NCBI GenBank assembly: GCA_027026755.1
Contig: JALVNE010000007.1
Span: 1-54,451 of the forward strand
Direction: 5' to 3'
DNA from: Sedimenticola sp.
GTDB taxonomy: Bacteria > Pseudomonadota > Gammaproteobacteria > Chromatiales > Chromatiaceae
DNA length: 54,451 nucleotides
The notes under the pieces were generated by a model. That model searched no databases. It was not told the origin of the DNA and worked only from the letters and a program-made list of their open reading frames with translations. The stretch's first letter is position 1. Every line of letters begins with the position of its first letter. Of this stretch, positions 35,161 to 43,901 are shown one piece after another. The position numbers and the translations under genes were made by a program.

Positions 35161-36644
35161 GACTGCGGGAGGATTTGCGCGCCAGGCTGGCCCTGGCCTT
35201 CCTCGCCGGCGCCCTGTGCGTGCTGGCCTTCGCGCCTTTTTCCCAGGGCTGGGTGGCCCTTCTCTCCCTGGCCCTGCTGTTCTTTCTCTGGCAACGGGAA
35301 ACGCCGCGCCGGGCCTTCGTTCTGGGCTGGAGCTGGGGCATGGGCCTCATGGGCTTCGGCGTGTTCTGGTTGCACAACAGCATCGCCCGGTTTGGCGGCT
35401 TGAACCTGCCCCTGGCCATATTCATCACCCTGGTCTTTGCTGCTTTTCTCGCCCTGTTTCCCGGTATTGCCGGCTGGCTGGCCAATCGGCTGTTCAGTGA
35501 TGGCAAGGCGCGCCTGCTGCTGGCCTATCCCGCGCTCTGGGTGCTGGTGGAATGGTCGCGCAGCTGGCTGCTCACGGGCTTTCCCTGGCTGAGCCTGGGT
35601 TATTCCCAGATCGACGGCGCCCTGGCCGGTTATGCACCTCTGCTGGGCATCTACGGGGTGAGCCTGGCCACGGCCCTGCTTGCCGCAGCCCTGGTGCTGT
35701 GGCGCAGTCCCTGGATCCTGCTGCTGCCGGTGGTGGGGCTGGGGGGCATGGCGCTGAAGCAGGTTCAGTGGGTGGCTCCGGCAGGTTCTTCTTTTGTCGC
35801 CAGCCTGGTGCAGGCCGCCATTCCCCAGGAGAAGAAATGGCTGCCCTCCCAGTTGCGCCCCACCCTGGAATTCTACGTGGCTCAGACCGAGAAGCTGGTT
35901 CACAGCCGTTTGACCGTCTGGCCGGAAACCGCTGTGCCCGCGTTTGCGGACCGGGTGGAAAAGACTTTTCTCGAGCCTTTGCACCAGCACCTGAAGGCCC
36001 AGGGCAGGGATCTGCTCCTGGGCGTTCCGGTGCGCGAGGCGGATGGCCGTTATTTCAACAGCATGCTGGCCCTGGGCGCATCCGGGCGGGGGCGCTACGA
36101 CAAGCGGCATCTGGTGCCTTTCGGCGAGTTCATGCCTTTCGCTGCCCTGCTGCAGCCCCTGGTGCGCATGCTGGCCATTCCCATGTCTGCCTTCAGCGCA
36201 GGAGACATGGACAAGCCGCCCCTGCTGACCCTGGCCGGGCATTCCGCGGGCATCTCCATCTGCTACGAGGATGCCTTTCCCACGGAGATCGCCCGGGCCC
36301 TGCCCGAAGCCGGCCTGTTGGTGAACGCCAGCAATGATGCCTGGTTCGGGGATTCTCTGGCGCCCCACCAACATCTCGAAATGGCGCGTATGCGCGCCTT
36401 GGAGAACGGACGCTACCTGTTGCGGGCTACCAATACGGGCATCTCCGCCATCATCGACCAGAGAGGGCGGCTGTTGAAGGTCCTGCCCTGGGACCGGCGT
36501 GGCGTCATCAGCGAATCCATCCAGCCCCTGAAGGGAAGCACCCCATGGGTCAGAGGCGGCAACTGGCCGGTGCTGCTGTTGTCCGGCCTGATGCTCCTGG
36601 CGGCCTACCTGCGTTCTCCCGGCGGCGCGCCTTCGAGGCCCTGA
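35157..36644 (+). CDS. lnt: Apolipoprotein N-acyltransferase
   Basis: 495 residues. Several N-terminal membrane helices (about residues 10-200) precede a periplasmic nitrilase-like domain. The catalytic triad is visible as Glu in WPETAVP (about 259), Lys in GRYDKRHLVPFGEF, and Cys in ISICYEDAFP (about 369). A last helix ends the protein. Lnt adds the third acyl chain to lipoproteins at the inner membrane. A small predicted lipoprotein gene overlaps its 3' end on the other strand. Confidence 0.97.
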   Translation: MRLREDLRARLALAFLAGALCVLAFAPFSQGWVALLSLALLFFLWQRETPRRAFVLGWSWGMGLMGFGVFWLHNSIARFGGLNLPLAIFITLVFAAFLALFPGIAGWLANRLFSDGKARLLLAYPALWVLVEWSRSWLLTGFPWLSLGYSQIDGALAGYAPLLGIYGVSLATALLAAALVLWRSPWILLLPVVGLGGMALKQVQWVAPAGSSFVASLVQAAIPQEKKWLPSQLRPTLEFYVAQTEKLVHSRLTVWPETAVPAFADRVEKTFLEPLHQHLKAQGRDLLLGVPVREADGRYFNSMLALGASGRGRYDKRHLVPFGEFMPFAALLQPLVRMLAIPMSAFSAGDMDKPPLLTLAGHSAGISICYEDAFPTEIARALPEAGLLVNASNDAWFGDSLAPHQHLEMARMRALENGRYLLRATNTGISAIIDQRGRLLKVLPWDRRGVISESIQPLKGSTPWVRGGNWPVLLLSGLMLLAAYLRSPGGAPSRP

Positions 36645-36823
36645 GCACGCAGTCTTTCCTGCTCCAGGCGCTGCTGTTCCAGTTCATATTTGAGCACTTC
36701 TGCCTGCTGAAAGACTTCTTCCGCTTCCGTGGACCAGGGTTCCTCAGGCGGGGCGGTGGGCTGTTGCTGTTCGCAGGCTGTTGCCAGAACAAGGGTTTGT
36801 GTCAAAATCAGCCAGCGTTTCAT
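36605..36823 (-). CDS. Small predicted lipoprotein, convergent with lnt
   Basis: 72 residues from ATG 36823 ([17 protein letters not shown]), with a clean lipobox LATAC and a short charged mature chain that is Gln/Glu rich and probably helical ([20 protein letters not shown]). Overlaps the end of lnt by 40 bp in antisense. Unknown function. The intact lipobox, in a stretch not otherwise coding, argues that it is real. Confidence 0.55.
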   Translation of the reverse strand: MKRWLILTQTLVLATACEQQQPTAPPEEPWSTEAEEVFQQAEVLKYELEQQRLEQERLRAQGLEGAPPGERR

Positions 36824-36845
36824 GAAATCCAGTATAGGCAAAGAA

Positions 36846-37232
36846 ATGAAAAAAGAAATCATCAGCACAGATCAGGCGCCCCAGGCCATCGGCACCTATT
36901 CCCAGGCCGTCAAGGTGGGCGGCACCGTATATCTCTCAGGGCAGATTCCTCTGGTGCCGGAAACCATGGAAATGGTGGAAGGCGGCATGGAAGCCCAGAT
37001 TCGCCGGGTATTCGACAACCTGCAGGCCGTGGCCAAGGCCGCTGGCGGCAGCCTGGCCGACGTGGCCAAACTGAACATCTTTCTTACTGATCTGGCGCAT
37101 TTTCCCCTGGTGAACCAGGTCATGGCCGAGTATTTCGAGCAGCCTTATCCGGCCCGGGCTGCCATTGGTGTGGCTTCCCTGCCCAAGGATGCCGGGGTGG
37201 AGATGGACGCGGTGCTGGCGCTGGAGGATTGA
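36846..37232 (+). CDS. ridA: Reactive intermediate deaminase RidA
   Basis: 128 residues from ATG 36846. YjgF/YER057c family: [13 protein letters not shown] at the N-terminus, YLSGQIPL, the substrate Arg in [13 protein letters not shown], and the C-terminal VEMDAVLAL. RidA hydrolyses enamine/imine intermediates released by PLP enzymes such as threonine dehydratase, preventing damage to other PLP enzymes. Divergent from the small lipoprotein gene. Confidence 0.95.
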   Translation: MKKEIISTDQAPQAIGTYSQAVKVGGTVYLSGQIPLVPETMEMVEGGMEAQIRRVFDNLQAVAKAAGGSLADVAKLNIFLTDLAHFPLVNQVMAEYFEQPYPARAAIGVASLPKDAGVEMDAVLALED

Positions 37233-37300
37233 ACAGCTGTTAATGTGTGCGAGATGGTTCTCACCAGCATGATTATTTGTCATTTCGTAAAACCGTGACC

Positions 37301-37360
37301 GTAGGTCGGGCTTTAGCCCGACAATCCACCGTTGCGTGTCGGACTGAAGTCCGACCTACA
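37301..37360. repeat. GTCGGG-palindrome repeat, copy 3
   Basis: GTAGGTCGGGCTTTAGCCCG (37301-37320) and GTCGGACTGAAGTCCGACCT (37338-37357) form a two-arm palindrome between ridA and the convergent yjbQ, where it may serve as a bidirectional terminator or mRNA end. Confidence 0.85.
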
Positions 37361-37380
37361 GGCGAGCGGCTTAATGGCGT

Positions 37381-37794
37381 TCAGCCGACGACCGTGACCG
37401 TCACCGTCCTGCGGTGGGCGTGGCGGCGGTGTTCGTACAGGTAGATTCCCTGCCAGATGCCCAGGGCCGGGCGGCCGCCGCTTACGGGAATACTGAGGTC
37501 CATGTTGGTGAGTATGGAGCGCACATGGGCGGGCATGTCGTCCGGGCCTTCTGCCGTATGCCGGAACATGCGGTAGCCATCGGGCACGATTTCCACCAGG
37601 AAGCGCTCCAGGTCGCTGCGTACCTGGGGATCGGCATTTTCACACAGGATCAGTGAGGCGCTGGTGTGCTGCACGAAGACATGGCAGATGCCCGTTTGTA
37701 TACCCGCCCGGCTGACCACGGCAGCCACTTCTGGGCTGATATTGATGGTGCCTCTGCCGGGGGTTCTGATTTCCAGGATTTCTTGGTAGCTCAT
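37381..37794 (-). CDS. yjbQ: YjbQ family protein (UPF0047)
   Basis: 137 residues. Family signatures: GICHVFVQHTSASLILCENA, GPDDMPAHVRSIL and ALGIWQGIYLYEHR. The conserved His and acidic residues of the trimeric barrel are visible. Some members show weak thiamine-phosphate synthase activity, but the physiological role is unsettled. A terminator for the upstream protease gene separates the two. Confidence 0.93.
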   Translation of the reverse strand: MSYQEILEIRTPGRGTINISPEVAAVVSRAGIQTGICHVFVQHTSASLILCENADPQVRSDLERFLVEIVPDGYRMFRHTAEGPDDMPAHVRSILTNMDLSIPVSGGRPALGIWQGIYLYEHRRHAHRRTVTVTVVG

Positions 37795-37843
37795 GTGCAG
37801 TTGGCCGTCGTGGAGAAAAGTACCTTGCCCGTTACTTTAGGAC

Positions 37844-37878
37844 AAAAAAAAAGCCCCCTGCCAGGCGGGGGCTTTTTG
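37844..37878 (-). terminator. Rho-independent terminator of the secreted protease gene
   Basis: AAAAAGCCCCCGCC / AGGGGGCTTTTTTTTT on the minus strand gives a GC stem with a long T run, 17 bp after the stop. A-tracts on the other side could make it bidirectional. Confidence 0.88.
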
Positions 37879-37894
37879 CCGCTTCGCACAAGAG

Positions 37895-40009
37895 TTACAG
37901 GTTGAAGGTCCTGGTCAGGAATACCGCCATTTGATCGCGGTTCACATTGGCATTCGGGCAATAGTTACCCCCGCCACAACCGCCGGTGATACCTTCACTG
38001 GCCAATTGCTCGATCCAGGCTGCCCCCCAGGCGTTGGCCGGTACGTCGTTAAAAATGGTGCCCGTCGCTGCTGGAGGAACATAGCTGGCACCATGTTTGG
38101 CACGAAGCAGGAACACAGCCATCTGTGCACGGCTTACGATACCGTTCGGGCAGTAATTGCCATTGCCGCACCCGCCGGTGATGCCATCATCGGCCAATTG
38201 CTCGATCCAGGCTGCCCCCCAGGTGTCAACCGAAACGTCATGGAAAACGCTGCCTGTTGCAGGGGGAGGGGTGTAACTGCCGCCGTGCATGCCCCTTTCC
38301 AGGAAGACGGCCATTTGCGCGCGGTTTACCGGTGATCCGGGGCAGTAGTTGTGGGCATCGCAACCGCTGGTGATGCCGTTGGCCACCAGTTTTTCGATCT
38401 CCAGCCAGGCCCAGAAGTCGGTGGGTACGTCGTCGAAGGTTTGCCTCTGGGTCACATGGATTCTCGCGGCATCCCATTCATCGGTATCGTTGTTGCTGTC
38501 GTTACCGTCCGTCCCATTGTTATAAATGACACCCAGCCAGTAATTGCCTGTTTGTGTCTCCAGGGGAATCTTGACATCTGTCATGTTGATGGTGACATTC
38601 TGCATGGCAGCAAATGCCCGGGTGTACACCTGGGTGCTCAGCAGGGTATCGGCGGTGGAGATGTTGTCGTTGGTGGACAGGTACACCTTGAAATAACGGG
38701 CGGCAGATGCTGAGGTGCCGTTGGTGGGATTGCTGGCGGTATGCTTGAGGCCGGTGGTTGTGTCTCCACTGGTGATATTGACTTCGTCCAGCCTAGTGTG
38801 CAAGGGCTGGATATCAAAGGTACTGCCTCTGGCGTCATTGGGAATGATGGTGTTGTTGAGAAAACTGACCCATGTCTGGGTTATGGCAGCGTAACGAGCA
38901 ATGGTACTGCGGTTGGAGGTCGAAGCCACAGCCCCTATATAGCGGCCGTTGTTGTATTTGAAATAGGCGGCACTGCCGCTTTCACCTCCCCAGAGCGCAT
39001 CGAAGCAACCTCCCGTGGTATCGATTTGACGCAGGTTGGTGTCCGGGCAGGAATCGAATGTACCCGACCAGTAATACAGATCCCTGCCATTGTGCAGGCC
39101 TGGCTGGCCGCAGTCCTCGGCCGGGTAGCTGGCATTGTTCCAGGTCTTGCCCAAATCAGTGCTGCAGCCGGCAGAGAACCAGCCAAACCAGCCAGTCAGC
39201 ATGCCAACGGCCCGGCTGATGACTACCGCGCCCATGTCATAGTTGGTGTTACCCTCATCGGTCCATCCAGTCAAACTGGCCAGTTTTTCGGACTTACCGT
39301 AACCAAATGCATCCCAGTCACCATCGTAGGCCGGATAGACCCAGACTTCCTTGGCCCAGCCCCAGTTGTGGCTTCTGTTGTATACACAGTGGCCAGCAGT
39401 CTGAACCACCTCGGCATCACGCATGGCGCCTGAACAGCTGCGGTAGTAGTTGGTGCCATGGCTATCTTGAAAGTGCATGACAAGCTTTACATTCTTGCGC
39501 CAGGGATCTGAAATGTAGTTGCCGATCCTCAACTTGGTGTTGAATGTGGCGGGCAGAATGTCCCTCTCGTCAGCGACCGGATTGTTTGTGCTATTTCCCA
39601 CGTCGGCACCCTGATAGCCACCACCATGATCGGGCATTGCATCCAGCTGCTTCTTTCCCGGCAGATTGCCCAGGGTCTCCTTTTCGGTTCTTTGGTCAAA
39701 ATACACAGGCTGCCCCGGCCCTGTGTCGATGAACACCCTTGATACGTCACTGTCATCCGGCATCGGCATGGAAGGAATTTCATCGATGGGAGGATGATTT
39801 GGTTTGGGTATGGCCTTGTCTTCTCCCACGACTGGAGAATGGCCAGCATCGGCAAACAAATCATTCTCCTCCGCCTGCACAACAGGTGTTGCGCCGGGAG
39901 GTGGGGCTGGTAATTCTGCTGCCAGACTGGTCGTGAGAATGAGACTGCTCCCCACAATGCCGGCAAACAGCTTGCCTTTTTGTTGGGGAGGACGATAAGA
40001 CATTTTCAT
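37895..40009 (-). CDS. Secreted trypsin-like serine protease with three SLH-like repeats
   Basis: 704 residues from ATG 40009 (GGAGT upstream). Signal peptide to about residue 31. A Pro-rich pro-region is followed by a V8/trypsin-like domain (about 160-385) with H207 in TAGHC, D258 in NYDMG and S345 in GGESGSA, plus extra cysteines. A beta-sandwich linker (about 400-522) precedes three copies of a 48-residue SLH-like motif (525-571, 588-635, 652-699). Each reads roughly F-DVP-x-W-x-IE-L-GIT-GC-YCP-V-R-QMAVFL, with a CX5C cysteine pair (C550/C556, C614/C620, C678/C684). In Gram-positives SLH domains bind cell-wall polymers; here they may hold the protease at the surface. The frame could start at 40027. 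Confidence 0.88.
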   Translation of the reverse strand: MKMSYRPPQQKGKLFAGIVGSSLILTTSLAAELPAPPPGATPVVQAEENDLFADAGHSPVVGEDKAIPKPNHPPIDEIPSMPMPDDSDVSRVFIDTGPGQPVYFDQRTEKETLGNLPGKKQLDAMPDHGGGYQGADVGNSTNNPVADERDILPATFNTKLRIGNYISDPWRKNVKLVMHFQDSHGTNYYRSCSGAMRDAEVVQTAGHCVYNRSHNWGWAKEVWVYPAYDGDWDAFGYGKSEKLASLTGWTDEGNTNYDMGAVVISRAVGMLTGWFGWFSAGCSTDLGKTWNNASYPAEDCGQPGLHNGRDLYYWSGTFDSCPDTNLRQIDTTGGCFDALWGGESGSAAYFKYNNGRYIGAVASTSNRSTIARYAAITQTWVSFLNNTIIPNDARGSTFDIQPLHTRLDEVNITSGDTTTGLKHTASNPTNGTSASAARYFKVYLSTNDNISTADTLLSTQVYTRAFAAMQNVTINMTDVKIPLETQTGNYWLGVIYNNGTDGNDSNNDTDEWDAARIHVTQRQTFDDVPTDFWAWLEIEKLVANGITSGCDAHNYCPGSPVNRAQMAVFLERGMHGGSYTPPPATGSVFHDVSVDTWGAAWIEQLADDGITGGCGNGNYCPNGIVSRAQMAVFLLRAKHGASYVPPAATGTIFNDVPANAWGAAWIEQLASEGITGGCGGGNYCPNANVNRDQMAVFLTRTFNL

Positions 40010-40053
40010 TGAAAAATACTCCTGCATAACATCAACTTCTACGAACTACATTA

Positions 40054-40069
40054 TGTGAACCGTGTCACA
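40054..40069. promoter_or_regulatory. CRP-type box
   Basis: TGTGAACCGTGTCACA has both perfect CRP half-sites (TGTGA-N6-TCACA). It lies 45 bp before the protease start codon and downstream of the likely -10, a position that would favour repression or a second promoter. Confidence 0.55.
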
Positions 40070-40138
40070 TATTTCGTTCCTTGATTTATTTATAGCGCCA
40101 AAATTGTTTGCGGTCTGTAGGTGTTTTCTGAATCAAAA

Positions 40139-40152
40139 CTGATCCAGATCAA
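40139..40152. promoter_or_regulatory. FNR-type box
   Basis: CTGATCCAGATCAA matches the FNR consensus TTGAT-N4-ATCAA with a single mismatch. It is centred about 54 bp upstream of the candidate -10 centre on the minus strand. Confidence 0.4.
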
Positions 40153-40372
40153 TCTTTGTTTCCGATAGCCAGCGTGTAACGCGACAGAGCACCGAAGTTC
40201 TGCATGGAGGTTCGTTCAAGGAGGGTTATTGCCCCTGCCGGCTGTTCACTGGTTATCAGGCCGCAATGATGGTCGGCCTGCCGGTTGACGGATTCGATTA
40301 CTTGCAATGAGATACAAGCCTGCATGTCAGGACATGCCAACTCCCTCGAGTACAGGCTCTGGCAGCAAGTTG

Positions 40373-41887
40373 CTAGCGGGGGATCTTTGACTGCTCAGTG
40401 CGGCCGATATCGGGGCTGTGTTCTGGAGTGATAATCGCCCGAAGCTCTCCTGAATATTCCCAGGGGCCTGGATTCACCGGGTTTCTGCGGGGACGGCCTT
40501 CCATGTCCCTGGGGGTGGTCGGCAGCAGGACCGCGGAATCGAGAAACGGCGCCGAAGCCGTCAGTCGGTAATCTTCAGCTCTGCCCCTGCCGTCCGGGGG
40601 AAAATGCTGGAACCAGCTGGTACTGAAGCGTTTGAGACGTTGCTCCCCAGGAGAAGGGGAAAAGCCATCGAAACCGCCCCCGATGTAAACATTCCCGGAA
40701 AACAGGTTGTGGGTGACCGTATCCTGTTCCACTTCCACGAGGATGGTGTCGGGATTGATGCCGGAGGGGGTGACGCCCATCAGAATGTTGTTCCGTATCA
40801 GGTTGCGATCGGACCATCTGATGGTCTGCAGCACATGCCTGTTGTTGTTGCCGATAAAGAGATTGTGCTCGATCCGGTTGTCACTGGAGCCCAGCTGAGG
40901 CACTTTGGTTTCCTGCCAGAAACTGGTGCCATGCCGGGAGTAGGGTCCGATGATATTGTTGCGCAGCACCAGGTTGCGCGTGGACGTCAGATTCGGGCCT
41001 ACGTCGCTGTTGTGAAAGTAATTGCCTTCCACCAGGATGAATTCGGAAACCCCCTGCCCCAGTTGCTCCAGAGCGCTGCCATGGCAGCGTGGATCGTCAT
41101 AGGGTATATCGTCTTCGGCGCAGGTGCTTTCCGGGTCGGCATTGATCTGGAAGTCGGAATTGCTGTTGTCGTACAGCTCGTTGTTGCGCACGATGGCCCA
41201 GTCACCGCCGTTGGAAAGATAGATGCCGTGGCCATCGCCATCACCGCCGTCATGGCCGGTATTGCCCTCCAGCACCAGCCAGTCGGACTGACCGGTGAAG
41301 AACGGGTCCTTGTACTGGTTGCCTGCTGTCGTGTTGAGAATGGCGATGCCTTTCTGGTGCCCGGCCGCGGCATAGTCCAGCCCCACGGCGCGCACGCCAT
41401 AACTGCCGCCGTTCAGGTGGAAACCGTCGATGGCGATGTAGTTGGCGCCCTCGAAATTGAAACAGGTGGCCCGGCCGCTGTTGCAGCAGTCGATGCTTAC
41501 GGCCGGCGACTGCGTCTTGATGACGATGGGCTTGTCATAGGTGCCGGACTGGCTGTCGTCCAGTTCCCAGCATCCCTGGTACCGGCCGTCCAGAAAAAGC
41601 AGCTCATCTCCGGCCCGCGCCTGGGAAAAGGCGGAATCGACGGACATGGGGGAGGCTTTGCTGCCGTCGCCGCTGCCATCGGGACTGACATGCAGGACGC
41701 GATCGGGAACATAGGAGGGATCGGTATAGTAGCGGTTGAAGCGCTCACTGGCGCCGAAGAAGGTGGCGCCCCTTTGCGGTACCTTCACCAGCCCTTCGTA
41801 GGGGGCGCCTGTGACACTGCCTGTGATACCCAGGGCCAGCAGCATGCCCATGCCCAGGGCTGAAAAAACGGTTACTCCTTCGCGCAT
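40373..41887 (-). CDS. Secreted right-handed beta-helix protein
   Basis: 504 residues from ATG 41887 (AGAGGAC upstream) with a signal peptide (VTVFSALGMGMLLALGITGSVTGA). A parallel beta-helix is indicated by repeated short strands ending in Asn ladders: LVLEGNTGHDG, AIVRNNELYDN, ILVEGNYFHN, LVLRNNIIG, RIEHNLFIGN, LIRNNILMG, HNLFSGNVY. Such proteins are often polysaccharide lyases, hydrolases or adhesins; no catalytic signature is identifiable. Neighbour of the secreted protease on the same strand but with its own 363-bp gap, so a shared operon is uncertain. Confidence 0.8.
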   Translation of the reverse strand: MREGVTVFSALGMGMLLALGITGSVTGAPYEGLVKVPQRGATFFGASERFNRYYTDPSYVPDRVLHVSPDGSGDGSKASPMSVDSAFSQARAGDELLFLDGRYQGCWELDDSQSGTYDKPIVIKTQSPAVSIDCCNSGRATCFNFEGANYIAIDGFHLNGGSYGVRAVGLDYAAAGHQKGIAILNTTAGNQYKDPFFTGQSDWLVLEGNTGHDGGDGDGHGIYLSNGGDWAIVRNNELYDNSNSDFQINADPESTCAEDDIPYDDPRCHGSALEQLGQGVSEFILVEGNYFHNSDVGPNLTSTRNLVLRNNIIGPYSRHGTSFWQETKVPQLGSSDNRIEHNLFIGNNNRHVLQTIRWSDRNLIRNNILMGVTPSGINPDTILVEVEQDTVTHNLFSGNVYIGGGFDGFSPSPGEQRLKRFSTSWFQHFPPDGRGRAEDYRLTASAPFLDSAVLLPTTPRDMEGRPRRNPVNPGPWEYSGELRAIITPEHSPDIGRTEQSKIPR

Positions 41888-42059
41888 TGTCCTGTCCTCT
41901 GGCTGCCTATTTCCTTTTGCAAACATAGTACCAGTGGATGTGATTGTCCATGGGGAAAGGCTGCCAGCTGCGGTTGAGTGTTCCGGCAGCATTGGCGCAT
42001 AATGCAATGGCCATTCGTTTAATGATTGCCCATGAGGCCAGAATCCGGGAGGAAATGCT

Positions 42060-43259
42060 GTGAAGATCGATTTCAATGCCATGCCAGACGAACAGGGCTA
42101 TTTTGGAGAATATGGCGGCCAGATCATTCCCCCGGAACTCAAGGCCATCATGGACGATATCGACAGGGCCTACGAAGAAGTGCGCCAGACCCCGGCATTT
42201 CAGGAAGAACTGGCCAGCCTGTACGCCGACTATGTGGGCCGTCCCAGTCCCCTGTTCCATGCCCGGCGTCTCAGCGAGCAACTGGGCGGCGCGCAGATCT
42301 TTCTCAAGCGTGAAGACCTGAATCATACCGGCGCGCACAAGATCAACCACTGCCTGGGCGAGGCCCTGCTGGCCAAGTACATGGGCAAGACCAAGGTGCT
42401 GGCGGAAACCGGTGCCGGCCAGCATGGTGTGGCCCTGGCCACCGCCTGCTCCCTGGTGGGGATAGAGTGCGAAATCCACATGGGGGAGATCGACATCGAC
42501 AAGGAGCATCCCAATGTCACCAAGATGAAGATCCTGGGCTGCAAGCTGGTGCCCGTGTCCCGGGGAACCCGTACCCTGAAGGACGCCGTGGACAGCGCCT
42601 TCGAGGAATACCTGAGGGACCCGCAGAACTTTTTCTATGCTATCGGTTCCGTGGTCGGCCCCCATCCTTTTCCGAAGATGGTGCGGGATTTCCAGAGCAT
42701 CGTGGGGAAGGAAGCCAGGGCACAGTTTTTGCAGAAGCAGGGCAGGCTGCCGGATATCATCATGGCCTGCGTGGGCGGTGGCTCCAACGCCATCGGCCTG
42801 TTCACCGAGTTCCTGCCGGACGAGGAGGTGCGTATCATCGGCGTAGAGCCCGCGGGCAAGGGGTTGGACACGCCCTATCATGCTGCCACCCTCACCAAGG
42901 GCAGCAAGGGGGCCATTCACGGCTTCAAGTGCTACAACCTGCAGGACGAGGAAGGCAACCCCCTGGCGGTGTATTCCATCGCTTCCGGTCTGGACTATCC
43001 GGGAGTGGGGCCCCAGCACTGTTACCTGAAGGACATGGAGCGGGTGGAATATGTCACGGCGGACGACCAGGAATGCCTGGACGCCTTCATCAACCTGTCC
43101 CGCACCGAGGGTATCATTCCCGCCCTGGAGAGCGCCCACGCCGTGGCCTATGCCTGCAAGCTGGCAAAAGACATGGGACCGGAGCAGAGTATTCTGGTCA
43201 ATCTTTCCGGCCGTGGTGACAAGGATGCCGACTTCGTGGCGGACAAGCTGGGTCTTTGA
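42060..43259 (+). CDS. trpB: Tryptophan synthase beta chain, divergent stand-alone copy
   Basis: 399 residues from GTG 42060 (GGGAGGAAA upstream). PLP lysine K94 in [15 protein letters not shown] catalytic-Glu segment, the phosphate loop GGGSNAIG, and NLSGRGDKD at the end. It converts indole (or indole-glycerol-phosphate with TrpA) plus Ser to Trp. It differs from classical TrpB: HKINH instead of HKINN or HKTNQ, the [18 protein letters not shown] stretch in place of EDVERQKLNVFRMRLLGA, and an altered COMM-adjacent loop. No trpA or trpF is adjacent. Probably a second, specialised paralogue. Confidence 0.9.
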   Translation: MKIDFNAMPDEQGYFGEYGGQIIPPELKAIMDDIDRAYEEVRQTPAFQEELASLYADYVGRPSPLFHARRLSEQLGGAQIFLKREDLNHTGAHKINHCLGEALLAKYMGKTKVLAETGAGQHGVALATACSLVGIECEIHMGEIDIDKEHPNVTKMKILGCKLVPVSRGTRTLKDAVDSAFEEYLRDPQNFFYAIGSVVGPHPFPKMVRDFQSIVGKEARAQFLQKQGRLPDIIMACVGGGSNAIGLFTEFLPDEEVRIIGVEPAGKGLDTPYHAATLTKGSKGAIHGFKCYNLQDEEGNPLAVYSIASGLDYPGVGPQHCYLKDMERVEYVTADDQECLDAFINLSRTEGIIPALESAHAVAYACKLAKDMGPEQSILVNLSGRGDKDADFVADKLGL

Positions 43260-43324
43260 CGCGGCGGTCCTGTTAGAGGCAGAATGGGTCAGGGATTGGC
43301 CCGTGACAACTCAGGGAGAGAGTC

Positions 43325-43753
43325 ATGTCTATCAGGAAATTTTCTTGCATCATTTTGTGCATGTCCTGCGCCGCCCCCCTTTGGGCGGCCCGGGTGTACC
43401 GCTGTCCCCAGGCGGACGGCGGCATCAGCTTCCAGCAGCAGGCCTGTGCCGCGGAAGGGCGACTCATCGAAACCGGGGAGGCCCAGGCTGTCTGGTCTGC
43501 GCTGCGTCCGGAAGAAAAGCGCCTGTATGAAAGTTACCGGGAACGCGACCGGGAGCGCCAGTTGCGAAAGCGCCAGGCCCGCCGCCAGACGGCCCGGATG
43601 GAAAAAGCCGATGAGCGGGCCTGCTTCTTGAAGCGCCAGCGTCTGGATTCCGTGAACGCACGCTTGCGCCGGGGTTACAAGGCAGGCCAGGGAGAGGCCT
43701 TGCGGCGCAAGCGGGATCAGTATGAAGAATACCTGCGACGTTTCTGTCGCTAG
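43325..43753 (+). CDS. Small exported protein with DUF4124-like N-terminus
   Basis: 142 residues. Signal peptide MSIRKFSCIILCMSCAAPLWA, then VYRCPQADGGISFQQQAC, which matches the start of DUF4124-type proteins (an exported beta-rich unit with a Cys pair). The rest is a long highly charged Arg/Glu/Gln helix (EEKRLYESYRERDRERQLRK), probably coiled-coil, ending CR. RBS GGGAGAGAG upstream. Function unknown. Confidence 0.75.
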   Translation: MSIRKFSCIILCMSCAAPLWAARVYRCPQADGGISFQQQACAAEGRLIETGEAQAVWSALRPEEKRLYESYRERDRERQLRKRQARRQTARMEKADERACFLKRQRLDSVNARLRRGYKAGQGEALRRKRDQYEEYLRRFCR

Positions 43754-43768
43754 CCCGAGCTGTTGCAA

Positions 43769-43870
43769 AGGGGTCGGAGTCAAATTCCCCCCAACTGTTA
43801 CAAGGAACGGGATCACACTGTTCCCTGCCAGCGGGTCTTGCCAACATCCTCCCCATTTGACTCCGACCCC
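43769..43870 (-). repeat. GTCGGAGTCAAAT element, copy E
   Basis: AGGGGTCGGAGTCAAATT (43769-43786) and ATTTGACTCCGACCCC (43855-43870). Inverted relative to copies B and C, whose GGGGAGGATGTTGG segment appears here complemented. It lies between two convergent genes. Confidence 0.92.
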
Positions 43871-43901
43871 GACCACCAATAGCCCAGGCTAATGAAGATC
43901 C

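Larger units (their letters stand above)
40010..40372. other. Intergenic region upstream of the secreted protease
   Basis: 363 bp, AT-richer than its surroundings, with two Crp/Fnr-family-like boxes (40054 and 40139) and a possible -10 (TATAAA on the minus strand, 40094-40089). A short minus-strand frame (40149-40340) lacks support. The stretch also follows the downstream end of the beta-helix gene. Confidence 0.5.
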
